Assembly: GCF_013520985.1 (NCBI RefSeq)
Contig: NZ_JACDTY010000035.1
Location: 1-45,433, forward strand
DNA from: Mesorhizobium neociceri
GTDB taxonomy: Bacteria > Pseudomonadota > Alphaproteobacteria > Rhizobiales > Rhizobiaceae
DNA length: 45,433 nt
Reading direction: 5' to 3'
The translations under genes were made by a program, and so were the position numbers. Of the stretch, positions 17,759 to 26,242 are shown in pieces. The notes beneath the pieces are model-generated. The model made no database searches and had not been told where the DNA came from. It was given only the letters and a program-made list of their open reading frames with translations. How positions within the stretch are numbered: position 1 is the stretch's first letter; every line of letters starts with the position of its first letter.

Positions 17759-17785
17759 TTGTGCGATGATGACGACATTGCACAA
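17759..17785. promoter_or_regulatory. 27-base interrupted inverted repeat, candidate operator
   Basis: Left arm TTGTGCGATG and right arm CATTGCACAA match over 10 bases with one mismatch around a 7-base spacer. It sits 168 bases before the second aldo/keto reductase, just after the stop of the first, and may bind a dimeric repressor or the LysR protein. Confidence 0.4.
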
Positions 17786-17952
17786 ACAACATTGGCAATA
17801 CCGGATCTTTGCCGCAAAGCAGTTCGCATCACCGGCGCATCAATTGGCACTGCGCTCGCAGTGATACCTGGGCAGCCACCAATGGCAAGAAGGCGATTGC
17901 ATCGGGCCCGCAACGCAACAGGCCCGATCGAGATCCCTGAAGGAGCAAGAAC

Positions 17953-18984
17953 ATGGACTATCGAAAGCTCGGCAATAGCGGCGCCGTCGTCTCGGCCTAT
18001 TGCCTCGGCACCATGACTTTTGGACACGAGTCCGACGAAGCTACATCGTTCGCGCTTATGGATGATTATGTCGAGGCCGGCGGCAATTTCATCGATACGG
18101 CCGACGTCTACAGCGCCGGCGTATCAGAGGAAATCATCGGCCGCTGGCTCAAGAGCAAGCCAGGAATCGCCAAGAAGCTGGTGATCGCCACCAAGGGTCG
18201 TTTCCCCATGGGCGCAGGACCGAATGATCTCGGGCTGTCGCGCAAGCATCTTGGGGCAGCGCTCGATGCCTCGCTCAAGCGCCTGGGCGTCGAGCAGGTT
18301 GATCTTTACCAGATGCACGCCTGGGATGCGCTGACGCCGCTGGAGGAGACGCTGCGCTTTCTCGATGACTCGATCCGCAACGGCAAGATCGCCTATTACG
18401 GGCTCTCCAACTTCCTGGGTTGGCACCTGACCAAGGCGGCGTGGCTGGCCAAAGCCAATGGCTACACGCAACCCGTGACGCTGCAACCACAATACAGCCT
18501 GCTGGTCCGCGACATCGAACATGAGCTTGTGCCGGCCGCGCTCGACGCCGGTATAGGCCTGCTGCCGTGGTCGCCGCTGGGCGGCGGATGGCTCTCAGGC
18601 AAATACAAGCGCGACCAGATGCCGGCGGGCGCCACGCGCCTTGGCGAAAATCCCAAACGCGGCATGGAAGCCTTCGCCGCTCGCAATGCCAAGCCGATCA
18701 CCTGGAACGTGATTGGGGCGGTGGAAGATACCGCAAAAGCGCTTGGGGCAAGCATGGCGCAGGTCGCGCTGGCATGGGTCGCCGCACAGCCAGCGGTCAC
18801 GTCGGTTATTCTCGGGGCCCGGACACGAGAGCAACTGGCCGACAATCTCGGTGCGGCCAAGCTGACGCTGACGGACGAAACCATTGCCGAACTCAACGCG
18901 GCGAGCAAACCGGAAATGTCGGAATATCCCTATGGAACGGGCGGCATAAGCCAACGCCACCGCAAGATCGAGGGTGGCCGCTGA
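17953..18984 (+). CDS. Aldo/keto reductase
   Basis: A 343-residue AKR-superfamily enzyme, distinct from the one just upstream. Tetrad residues are Asp48 and Tyr53 (FIDTADVYSAG), Lys81 (IATKGRF) and His122 (QMHAWD). The C-terminal cofactor region SVILGARTREQLADNLGA is typical of the family. AAGGAG lies seven bases before the ATG. The next gene begins 48 bases after its stop with its own strong ribosome site, so the two are very likely one operon. A role in carbohydrate or aldehyde turnover is likely from the neighbourhood; the substrate is unknown. Confidence 0.92.
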   Translation: MDYRKLGNSGAVVSAYCLGTMTFGHESDEATSFALMDDYVEAGGNFIDTADVYSAGVSEEIIGRWLKSKPGIAKKLVIATKGRFPMGAGPNDLGLSRKHLGAALDASLKRLGVEQVDLYQMHAWDALTPLEETLRFLDDSIRNGKIAYYGLSNFLGWHLTKAAWLAKANGYTQPVTLQPQYSLLVRDIEHELVPAALDAGIGLLPWSPLGGGWLSGKYKRDQMPAGATRLGENPKRGMEAFAARNAKPITWNVIGAVEDTAKALGASMAQVALAWVAAQPAVTSVILGARTREQLADNLGAAKLTLTDETIAELNAASKPEMSEYPYGTGGISQRHRKIEGGR

Positions 18985-19032
18985 CTTTGGCGGCACGCGA
19001 ACCGCATCGATAAACATCAAAGGAGGCTCAGC

Positions 19033-19938
19033 ATGTCCGCATCCGATACCCCAGGTAAGCGCATCATCTTCACCGGCGGCACCGGCAAGGCCGGCCGGCA
19101 TGCTATTCCCTACTTGCTGGAGCGCGGCCACGAGGTGCTCAACCTCGATCTGGTACCGTTCGCCCATCCCGGTGTCAGGACGTTGATCACCGACCTCACC
19201 GACAGCGGGCAGGCCTTCAACGCGCTGTCGATGCATTTCGACAGCAGCGGGCTCACCACCGGCAAGGGGCCTGCACCGGTGGATGCTGTCGTGCATTTTG
19301 CCGCCATCCCCGCCCTGTTGTTGCGCCCCGACAACGTCACCTTCCAGGCCAATGTCGCTTCGACCTACAATGTCATCGAGGCGGCGACAAAGCTCGGCAT
19401 CCGCAAGATCATCATCGCGTCCAGTGAGACGACCTATGGCGTCTGCTTCGCCGAAGGCGACAAGGACTTCCACCAGTTTCCCCTGGAGGAGGATTACGAT
19501 GTCGACCCGATGGACAGCTACGGCCTGTCCAAGGTGGTGAACGAGAAAACGGCGCGCGCCTTCGCCATGCGCTTCGGCACGGACATGTATGCGCTTCGCA
19601 TCGGCAATGTGATCGAGCCGCATGAATACGACCGGTTCCCGAGTTTCGTCGCCGATCCGTTGTCGCGCAAGCGCAATGCCTGGAGCTATATCGACGCACG
19701 CGACCTGGGTCAGATCGTCGATCTTTGCGTCCGTAGGGACGGGCTCGGTTTCCAGGTCTTCAACGCCGTTAACGACACGATCACCGCCAATGAGCCGACC
19801 GAGGCCTTCTTGAGGCGCTGGTGCCCTGACGCGCCGGTCGCCCGCCCGATGGGCGAATTCGAAGCGCCGCTGTCCAACCGCAAGGCGCGCGAGGTACTCG
19901 GATTCCGCGAGGAGCATAACTGGCGGAAATATGTCTGA
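19033..19938 (+). CDS. NAD-dependent epimerase/dehydratase family protein
   Basis: A 301-residue extended SDR. The nucleotide-binding motif TGGTGKAG is at 14-21 and the catalytic Tyr163/Lys167 lie in DSYGLSKVVNEK. FAMRFGTDMYALRIGNVIEP and the SYIDARDLGQ motif are typical of nucleotide-sugar or sugar-acid-acting extended SDRs such as uronate dehydrogenase-like proteins. AAGGAGG precedes the ATG at 19033. Position after an aldo/keto reductase (48 bases) suggests a shared pathway. No signal peptide is seen. Confidence 0.9.
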   Translation: MSASDTPGKRIIFTGGTGKAGRHAIPYLLERGHEVLNLDLVPFAHPGVRTLITDLTDSGQAFNALSMHFDSSGLTTGKGPAPVDAVVHFAAIPALLLRPDNVTFQANVASTYNVIEAATKLGIRKIIIASSETTYGVCFAEGDKDFHQFPLEEDYDVDPMDSYGLSKVVNEKTARAFAMRFGTDMYALRIGNVIEPHEYDRFPSFVADPLSRKRNAWSYIDARDLGQIVDLCVRRDGLGFQVFNAVNDTITANEPTEAFLRRWCPDAPVARPMGEFEAPLSNRKAREVLGFREEHNWRKYV

Positions 19939-20190
19939 CGTGGCGCTGGCGTCCTGCGGGAGTACCGGCCGTTCGCTCCGCTCGTCTTGGGGGCAAAACG
20001 GCACCCGAGAACTCAAAGCACAGCCGTCGCGACGAAGAAATGGAGTAGGATCGTCAGCGCATGCTGGATGATCCCTGCGATCGGGCCAGAGTCCGAGGCA
20101 GCATCGACCCCCGCCCGCAGCCGCTTCAGAGCGCTTTTCCAAGACGGAGCGAACTGGATCTGGGCAAGGTCACAGACAAAGGAGACCCTT

Positions 20191-21075
20191 ATGAATGTTG
20201 GTTTCATTGGACTCGGGCGCATGGGGGTTGGAATGGCAGCCAACCTTTTGAAGGCCGGGCATGACGTTACCGTCTACAACCGGACGCCCGGCAAGGACGA
20301 GGAGATCGTCCAGATGGGCGCCCGGCCTGCCGCCGAGGTTGCGGAAGCCTGCGATGGCGAGATCGTCGTGACGATGCTGGCAGACGACCACGCGGTCGAA
20401 AGCGTGGTGTATGGCGACCAACGCGTGCTGGCGAGCCTGGCCAAAGGCGCGATCCATGTCTCGTCCAGTACGATTAGTGTTGCCTTGGCGGAGCGGCTCA
20501 CAGCTGATCACGCCGCAGCCGGCCAACGCTTCGTCGCTGCTCCCGTGTTCGGTCGGCCTGAGGCTGCGGCGGATGGAAAGCTCTTCGTCGTTGCCGCCGG
20601 CGAGTCGGAGGCGGTCACGACAGCAACTCCGTTCTTCGACGCCGTGGGGCAGAAGACTTTCGTTGTCTCCGAGACGCCCAAGGCCGCCAATCTCGTGAAA
20701 CTCAGCGGCAATTTCCTGATCGCTTCGGTTATCGAATCCCTCGGCGAGGCGATTGCGCTTGTGAGCAAGGGCGGCGTCGATCGACACCAGTATCTCGATT
20801 TGCTCACCTCGACGTTGTTTGGCGCTCCTGTCTATAAGACCTATGGCGGGCTGATCGTCGATCGAAAATTCGAGCCGGCAGGCTTCGCGGCACCACTCGG
20901 CCAGAAGGACATCCGGCTGGTGCTCGCGGCGGCTGAAGAGTTGCGCGTACCGCTTCCCATCGCCAGCCTTCTGCGTGACCGTTTCCTAAGCCTGCTCGCC
21001 CATGGCGGCGACAATCTCGACTGGTCGGCGCTCGGTTCGCTTGCAGCAAGAGATGCTGGGGAGGCCGCAAACTAA
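20191..21075 (+). CDS. NAD(P)-dependent oxidoreductase, 3-hydroxyisobutyrate dehydrogenase family
   Basis: A 294-residue beta-hydroxyacid dehydrogenase. The Rossmann motif GFIGLGRMGVGMA is at 4-16, the substrate loop SSSTIS at 91-96 and the catalytic Lys170 in KAANLVKLSGN. The second half is the all-helical family domain. The family oxidises small beta-hydroxyacids or reduces semialdehydes (3-hydroxyisobutyrate, tartronate semialdehyde, glyoxylate). The ATG at 20191 with AAAGGAGA upstream is clearly the start; the frame stays open upstream to 19987 but shows no family sequence. It follows the epimerase after 252 bases and completes the oxidoreductase cluster. Confidence 0.9.
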   Translation: MNVGFIGLGRMGVGMAANLLKAGHDVTVYNRTPGKDEEIVQMGARPAAEVAEACDGEIVVTMLADDHAVESVVYGDQRVLASLAKGAIHVSSSTISVALAERLTADHAAAGQRFVAAPVFGRPEAAADGKLFVVAAGESEAVTTATPFFDAVGQKTFVVSETPKAANLVKLSGNFLIASVIESLGEAIALVSKGGVDRHQYLDLLTSTLFGAPVYKTYGGLIVDRKFEPAGFAAPLGQKDIRLVLAAAEELRVPLPIASLLRDRFLSLLAHGGDNLDWSALGSLAARDAGEAAN

Positions 21076-21393
21076 GGACCTGCGATCCCCCACCAGCAAA
21101 GGCAGACCAGGAGGTGGCCCACTGTCCAAGGATACCGCACATTTCATTCAAAAGGATCGCATCCCGGGGGGCGCTCTTGGACGGTCACAGCTTTCTTGGA
21201 TAATGCCTGCGCGCCGCTTAACGCTCTCGACGTGGCCAATCGACGATCGCTGAGCACGCTCTTCCCTGTTCGGACCGCTCCCGTCGGCTCCCGTATCGTA
21301 AACCTCGTTGTGCTTGGATGAACAATTGCTGCACAGGCATATTAAAGCCAGCTTCGGAGAAAATACACTCCGACACCGTTTCGGAGCCCTTTC
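21076..21393. other. Intergenic region
   Basis: About 320 bases before the cytochrome b561 gene. I see no gene, repeat or clear terminator in it; it presumably contains the cytochrome promoter. Confidence 0.4.
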
Positions 21394-21945
21394 ATGTCGC
21401 TATCTGGTACAAGAATTCGCTACGGCAGCCTCGCCCAGGCTTCTCACTGGCTTACCGCGCTGCTCGTACTTGTCGCCTTCCTGGTCTCGCAAGGCGGTCC
21501 TCCAACGCGCGTCTATGCGCCGTCCAACGCTGCCACCTTGCAGCTTCATGAATCGCTCGGTTTCACCGTTCTCGTGCTGCTGGTCATACGCTTGGCGTGG
21601 CGTTTTTTCGACCGTATTCCGGAGTCGCCGCCAATGCCTCTCTGGATGGATGTCGCGGCGAAGATAACGCATTGGGCGCTCTACGCGCTGCTGTTCGCGG
21701 TCCCTGCGACGGCGATACTCGGCGCATGGTTTGGCGGCCACCCGGTCACGGTATACGGCCTCGGCGCCCTTGGTCCGTTCTTTGGCGCCTGGCGCCTGGG
21801 CGCATCCCTTGCCGAGATCCATGGCACGCTCGGCGATGTCCTCATGTGGCTCGCGGGTCTGCACGCCGCCGCGGCCATCTTTCACCATGTCTTCCTACAC
21901 GATCGCGTGCTGAAGCAGATGCTGCCTGGCCTGCCCAACTCGTAA
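21394..21945 (+). CDS. Cytochrome b561 (YodB/CybB-like di-haem membrane protein)
   Basis: A 183-residue integral membrane protein with four hydrophobic segments. Haem-ligand histidines are visible at the start of segment one (QASHWLTALLV), before segment two (LQLHESLGF), in segment three (ITHWALYALLF) and in segment four (EIHGTLGDVLMW, LHAAAAIFHH). Family members pass electrons between the quinone pool and acceptors such as superoxide, without pumping protons. CGGAG precedes the ATG. No redox partner gene is adjacent; the upstream dehydrogenase cluster might feed electrons, but that is speculative. Confidence 0.9.
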   Translation: MSLSGTRIRYGSLAQASHWLTALLVLVAFLVSQGGPPTRVYAPSNAATLQLHESLGFTVLVLLVIRLAWRFFDRIPESPPMPLWMDVAAKITHWALYALLFAVPATAILGAWFGGHPVTVYGLGALGPFFGAWRLGASLAEIHGTLGDVLMWLAGLHAAAAIFHHVFLHDRVLKQMLPGLPNS

Positions 21946-22008
21946 ATGGATCCGGTTGCAGAGCGGCATAAATTGGACAATTCGTTGCCACTTGACCTGG
22001 GTTGATTG

Positions 22009-22260
22009 CTACTGTCGATCTTGGCGTTCTTCGGGCGGACGAACCTTGCGGAACATTGCAAGCAGAAGGATGTCGTAGACAATTTTCAAGGCGCCCGCGA
22101 TGAGCGGCGGCCACCCGAAACCGGAGATAGCGAGCAGTGAGCCGGCAAGGATCGGACTGGCGGCTGCCGCGAGGCTTCGCGGGACTGCGGTGACACTTGC
22201 TGCTGCCGCCCGCTCCCCAGATGTCACCACCGGCATGACGTTGGAGGTGCGGGTCGGTAC
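22009..22260 (-). pseudogene. MFS transporter C-terminal remnant
   Basis: The minus-strand frame ends in LDVPTRTSNVMPVVTSGERA, AAAASVTAVPRSLAAAASPI and ISGFGWPPLIAGALKIVYDI followed by LLLAMFRKVRPPEE and a stop at 22009. These are the last transmembrane segments and tail of a major facilitator transporter. The preceding ten or more membrane segments are absent. Confidence 0.6.
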
Positions 22261-22335
22261 ATCCAAGCCAGGCCTCCAAACCGGGAAAGAAACACTAGGC
22301 AGACCTCGTCCCGAACCGGCTGATCTGACGGGCAC

Positions 22336-23101
22336 CTCGTCGATGCCGCGCTGAAGCTGTTGGCCTAGTGGTCCAATCTTGTCCGAGGGGCATGTGAAAG
22401 ATGAGCATTCGGAATCCGTGGTTGCTCGGGACGTCAGGGCACTGAGAAAAAGCGATCATGCCCATCGCTCAATACACGCCTCAGTTAACGGCCCCAGCTC
22501 TCCAAGAGCGCCTCACAAATATTTGATATATATGGAAATTCTGATCTAAGTGTTTTGATCCACAACGATCCCGCTCGACACCCTACGACCATCGTGGATC
22601 ACGGTTGGTCACGCTTCGATCCAATTTCCCCTGAAATCATAGATTTGCGAGTTTGCCCAACCGTCGTGCGACGGGTGATAGATTGCAAATATGGCCAGTG
22701 ACCTGCCAGGGGCATTGTCATCGCAAGACATGCGCCCTTCCCTGCCCCACAACGCAGCGTCGATTTCGCGTCACTGCACCCTTTCAGAAACGGCCCCATT
22801 GGCCCGCGATCGGGATGACTGAAATGGGGCCGGGAGCCGACTGACAGCTTCAGGCTGCGGATATTCAAGAGCGGACATGCAAGTCCGCGAAGGTGTCGTC
22901 GCGACCTGCCCCATTGTAGACGCTCAACGAACTCGCTTGAGCGACGATCACCAGCTTCGGCTGTAACAGTTTTCGCATAGCAAGCCTTGCTAGGTGCTCT
23001 TTGCCAGCGGGCCATCGTGAAAGCGCTCACCATGAAATAAACTCGGCATGATCGTCCTCCGCCGCTGCATCTGGCGAGGACGGATCGAGAAGGCGATGGA
23101 G
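22336..23101. other. Gene-poor intergenic region
   Basis: About 760 bases with no convincing gene. An AT-rich patch lies near 22515-22550. A half copy of the dispersed repeat lies at 22827-22880. The open minus-strand frame at 22599-23033 covers this repeat and has no recognisable domain. Confidence 0.45.
22827..22880. repeat. Dispersed intergenic repeat, right-half copy
   Basis: Reads GGGCCGGGAGCCGACTGACA then GCTTCAGGCTGCGGA, ending GAGCGGACATG. It matches the right half of the full-length copy at 25059-25185 and the half copy at 37868. Confidence 0.4.
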
Positions 23102-23620
23102 CTACCCCGCCAGAGGGGCCTCCATAAAGATGAGATGGTTGCGCAGTTCAGGAGATGCTTCGTAGTAGGGCGCGATCTCCTGGAATCCGAGAGAGCGGTA
23201 GAGGCTAAGCGCCTCATCGTGGTTGCGGCCGGTATCAAGCCGCATGGCGGTGTAGCCCCGCTCAGCGGCCACGCGCACGATGGTCTCGGCGAGGCGGCGG
23301 CCCAGCCCTAAGCCTCGGCCCTCAGAGCTGATGAACATGCGCTTCATCTCGCATGTGTGTTCGTTGATCCGCTGCATCATCACACAGCCGACCACCTTTC
23401 CGTTCAGGCGGGCAACAAGGATCTCGCCATCCGGGGCCGAGTGTATCTTCGGCAGGTTGTCCAGGAGTACGGCCCATTCTTCTGGCGTGTAGTAGCGGTC
23501 GACGAACCAAGCATTCTCGCCATAGTGTGACCTGCACCAGTCGATGAAGCCGTTGCACAAGGCTCGAATGGCAGGGAAGTCGCCAGGTCCGGCTGGGCCG
23601 ATCTCCGCGTTCTGTTCCAC
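23102..23620 (-). CDS. GNAT-family N-acetyltransferase
   Basis: A 172-residue single-domain GNAT acetyltransferase. Acetyl-CoA-binding motif A is RGLGLGRRLAETIV, preceded by the core strand MKRMFISSEG, and motif B is DEALSLYRSLGFQEIAPYY. It should transfer acetyl from acetyl-CoA to a small amine or a protein N-terminus; the substrate is unknown. The start is GTG at 23620, as no in-frame ATG lies upstream and the family fold begins immediately. It is monocistronic, flanked by intergenic DNA on both sides. Confidence 0.9.
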   Translation of the reverse strand: MEQNAEIGPAGPGDFPAIRALCNGFIDWCRSHYGENAWFVDRYYTPEEWAVLLDNLPKIHSAPDGEILVARLNGKVVGCVMMQRINEHTCEMKRMFISSEGRGLGLGRRLAETIVRVAAERGYTAMRLDTGRNHDEALSLYRSLGFQEIAPYYEASPELRNHLIFMEAPLAG

Positions 23621-23977
23621 CTCTGCGCCCCACTCACGAATTCTACATCGGCAAAGCGGGCACTCCTCCCGAGTTCCATGGACGTCGAAAAGATGGCCGC
23701 GGTCGAGTCGAGCTCAAGCAATCGCCCGCTGGAAATTCGGAAGCTTTCTGCCCAATGGCTCTAACGAACTTGGTGGCTTCTGCTCAAGCTATAATAATCT
23801 GTAGTCGAAAAAGGTCTTCTTGACAATTTGCCGGCGCCTTCACTGAAAAGGGGGCTCGCCCTGTTCTGTTTCATTCCGTGACAATTGGTACGCGCTACCC
23901 TCACTGCCAAATCCCGATAGGTAGGCCGATCGTAGGCGCGGCCACATCGCTAGCGCCTCCTTCTCCGATAGGCAGAA
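23621..23977. other. Intergenic region
   Basis: About 360 bases between the leftward acetyltransferase and the rightward MBL gene. It must contain both promoters; I see no clear motif. Confidence 0.4.
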
Positions 23978-24919
23978 ATGCTGACGCCGGTCGGTGGCAG
24001 ATGTTATCTTTTGCGATCCGTCCCCGATCGACGAAGGATCGCATCATTGGATAATTGGAGAATTGGGAATATCGGAGTGACCAGAATTCTGGAGATGTGC
24101 GACCCTCTGCGGACGCCATCGGAATGGTTCCCCGACTGCACCGACGAAGCACTCGAGCCGCACCTTCATTGGCTCATGCCTCGATCGATATCGCCGGCAA
24201 CCGGCCGAATTATTCTTCCCATCCAGAGTTTCCTGGTTCGTACCGGACGTCACACCATTCTGGTCGACGGTTGCGTCGGCAACGACAAGACGATCGCAGA
24301 CTTCCCGCACTGGCATCGCCGAAATGACGGCACCTTTTTGGCGCGTCTGGCGAATGTAGGCGTTGCTCCCGAGCAGATCGACTACGTGCTGTGCACCCAT
24401 CTTCATGTCGACCATTGCGGCTGGAACACAAGATTGGTGGACGGGCGCTGGATACCGACATTCCCCAACGCCCGCTACATCATGGCGCGACGCGAGTACG
24501 AGGCTGCGCAGGCGGCCTCCTGCGATGCCACACGGACCTACGGGGACAACGTACTGCCAATCGTCGAGGCTGGTCGGGCTGTGCTTGTCGATATGGACCA
24601 TGAACTCGATGACGAAGTTTGGCTGGAGCCGACGCCGGGCCACACCATGGGACACGTAGCCATCGGAATGAAATCGCTTGGCGTAGGGGCAGTGTTTTCC
24701 GGCGATCTCATGCATTGGCCGATGCAGTGCATTTACCCCGACTGGAACTTTCGGAACGACAAGGACCCTGACCAGGCACGTCGGACGCGGTGGGCATTCC
24801 TGGAGGCTTGTTCGGAAAATGGCCGCATCGTCATGACCTCGCATTTTCCTTTGCCGTCGGTGGGAACTATCTCGCGACGCCACTCATCATTCTGGTTTGA
24901 TGAGTATCGGCCGCCGTAA
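23978..24919 (+). CDS. MBL-fold metallo-hydrolase
   Basis: A 313-residue metallo-beta-lactamase-fold hydrolase. The zinc motif HLHVDHCGW gives His141, His143, Asp145 and His146; further ligands are His in TPGHTMGHV, Asp in FSGDLMHWP and His in MTSHFPLPS. The spacing resembles AttM/AiiA-like lactonases and related rhizobial hydrolases, but the substrate cannot be told. ATG 23978 opens the frame; an in-frame TTG at 24047 behind GAAGGA, directly before DNWRIGNIGVTRI where the family fold begins, may be the real start. It faces the nitrilase operon convergently, 333 bases away. Confidence 0.87.
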   Translation: MLTPVGGRCYLLRSVPDRRRIASLDNWRIGNIGVTRILEMCDPLRTPSEWFPDCTDEALEPHLHWLMPRSISPATGRIILPIQSFLVRTGRHTILVDGCVGNDKTIADFPHWHRRNDGTFLARLANVGVAPEQIDYVLCTHLHVDHCGWNTRLVDGRWIPTFPNARYIMARREYEAAQAASCDATRTYGDNVLPIVEAGRAVLVDMDHELDDEVWLEPTPGHTMGHVAIGMKSLGVGAVFSGDLMHWPMQCIYPDWNFRNDKDPDQARRTRWAFLEACSENGRIVMTSHFPLPSVGTISRRHSSFWFDEYRPP

Positions 24920-25252
24920 TCGCCGACGACGCCGACCACGTACCGTCGCATCCACAACTGTTGCAGCCGGTCCTGGTACGACGTTGGCTCCCTCGCGATA
25001 AACAACGGAGAGGGCGGCGAAAGGTGATCGATCTCGGCGATATCGCGCTTCAGATTGGAATGTCTGCTTTCAGGCGGTGGAAGGCCCTATCTCGACGACA
25101 GGCATTAGGCGCGTAGCCGATAGGCAGCTGTTGGGCCGGAAGCGGAATGGCAGCTTCTGGCTTCGCAGCGAAGATTGCAGACATTCAACCTGCTGAAAGG
25201 TCGTGGACTGGCCCGATGCTGACCTTCCACAGCATTAGAGGAAGATCAGCTA
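24920..25252. other. Intergenic region holding a complete dispersed repeat
   Basis: No gene is recognised between the convergent MBL and nitrilase genes. Most of the second half is the repeat at 25059-25185. Confidence 0.45.
25059..25185. repeat. Dispersed intergenic repeat, full-length copy with 9-base terminal inverted repeats
   Basis: The 127-base element starts AATGTCTGC and ends GCAGACATT, perfect 9-base inverted ends. Its left part matches copies at 8073, 11608 and 40222; its right part (GGGCCGGAAGCGGAATGGCA) matches half copies at 22827 and 37868. It has no coding capacity. The structure suggests a non-autonomous, MITE-like or mosaic palindromic element. Confidence 0.55.
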
Positions 25253-26230
25253 TCAGGGCATATGAGGGCGTCCAAGCTCAAGATCGTGCGTGCCATCATC
25301 GAAATGTACAGCAAGCCTCGGCTTTCGATCGACCTCCAGCCTGAAGATGTCTGGGCGGCCATAGTGTCCGGCCACGTCGAGCGATCTTCGTGCGGCGCGC
25401 GCGGCGTCTACGTCTAGGTCGGCATAGAGAATTCCTTTCACCCGATGCAGCGGGCCAGCAGCAACGCCGCCGAATGGGTTCACCACTACGGCGTCGCCCG
25501 GATTGATCCATTCGTCCTCGGCAAAGAGCTTGCTGCGATCAGGAAAATCTTCCGGGATATCGATGGCCTCCAGGGCTGTTGCGGTGCTCAATACCCAGCA
25601 GCCACCTTCGCGAGCGATATGCTTCATGGTTGCAAGCCAAGTCTCGCCGCTGTCCCAGGTGGGTGCAACATAGATGTCGATGTTCTGGGCATAAAGCGCG
25701 AAGCGGGCGAGCGGCATGTAGCTCTCCCAACAGATCAGCGAGCCGACGCGGCCGATCGGTGTTTCGACGACGCGAAGGCCGCTGGCGTCGCCGAAGCCCC
25801 ATACCATCCGCTCGGGATTGGTCGGCATCAACTTGCGATGGCGGTTGAGGATCGAGCCGTCAGACCCAATCGTCACGACCGTATTATAGAGGGTCGATCC
25901 GCTGCACTGGGAGTCGATCTCGTTCAGTCCCATAACGACGATCATCCCGTACTGCGCCGCCGCTTCCCGTAGCCGGTCGAGGCCTCCGGCGGAGACGTCC
26001 ACAGCGTTGCGGCGGAGCTTTGCATGAAGGGAATTGGCAAGCGTCATGTCACCGCCCGGGCGCAGCCGCCATATCCAGGTCGGGTAACCGGGCAGATAGG
26101 CTTCGGGAAAAACGATGAGCTTCGCCCCCTCTGCCGCGGCCTCGGCGATTGATGCGATTGCGCGCTCGTAAGTCGCTTCGAGGTCGAGCAGCGCCGGCGG
26201 CTTCTGCGAGATCGCTATCCTGGTGTCCAT
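25253..26230 (-). CDS. Nitrilase-family carbon-nitrogen hydrolase
   Basis: A 325-residue member of the nitrilase superfamily. The catalytic triad is Glu43 (FPEAYLPGYP), Lys133 (HRKLMPT) and Cys167 (LICWESYMPLAR). The CWE-YMPL signature and the length place it with true nitrilases and cyanide hydratase-like enzymes, which turn an organic nitrile into an acid and ammonia, rather than with amidases. The ATG at 26230 has GGGAG eight bases upstream; a GTG codon directly before it is less likely. It begins 12 bases after the acyl-CoA-dehydrogenase-like gene on the same strand and is surely co-transcribed with it. Confidence 0.93.
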   Translation of the reverse strand: MDTRIAISQKPPALLDLEATYERAIASIAEAAAEGAKLIVFPEAYLPGYPTWIWRLRPGGDMTLANSLHAKLRRNAVDVSAGGLDRLREAAAQYGMIVVMGLNEIDSQCSGSTLYNTVVTIGSDGSILNRHRKLMPTNPERMVWGFGDASGLRVVETPIGRVGSLICWESYMPLARFALYAQNIDIYVAPTWDSGETWLATMKHIAREGGCWVLSTATALEAIDIPEDFPDRSKLFAEDEWINPGDAVVVNPFGGVAAGPLHRVKGILYADLDVDAARAARRSLDVAGHYGRPDIFRLEVDRKPRLAVHFDDGTHDLELGRPHMP

Positions 26231-26242
26231 CACATAGACTCC

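Noticed and set aside
18595..20142. 515-codon minus-strand frame across the aldo/keto reductase and epimerase genes
   Set aside because: It runs antisense to two well-supported enzymes and has no family resemblance.
22599..23033. 144-codon minus-strand frame
   Set aside because: It covers a dispersed intergenic repeat, has no recognisable domain and no ribosome site.
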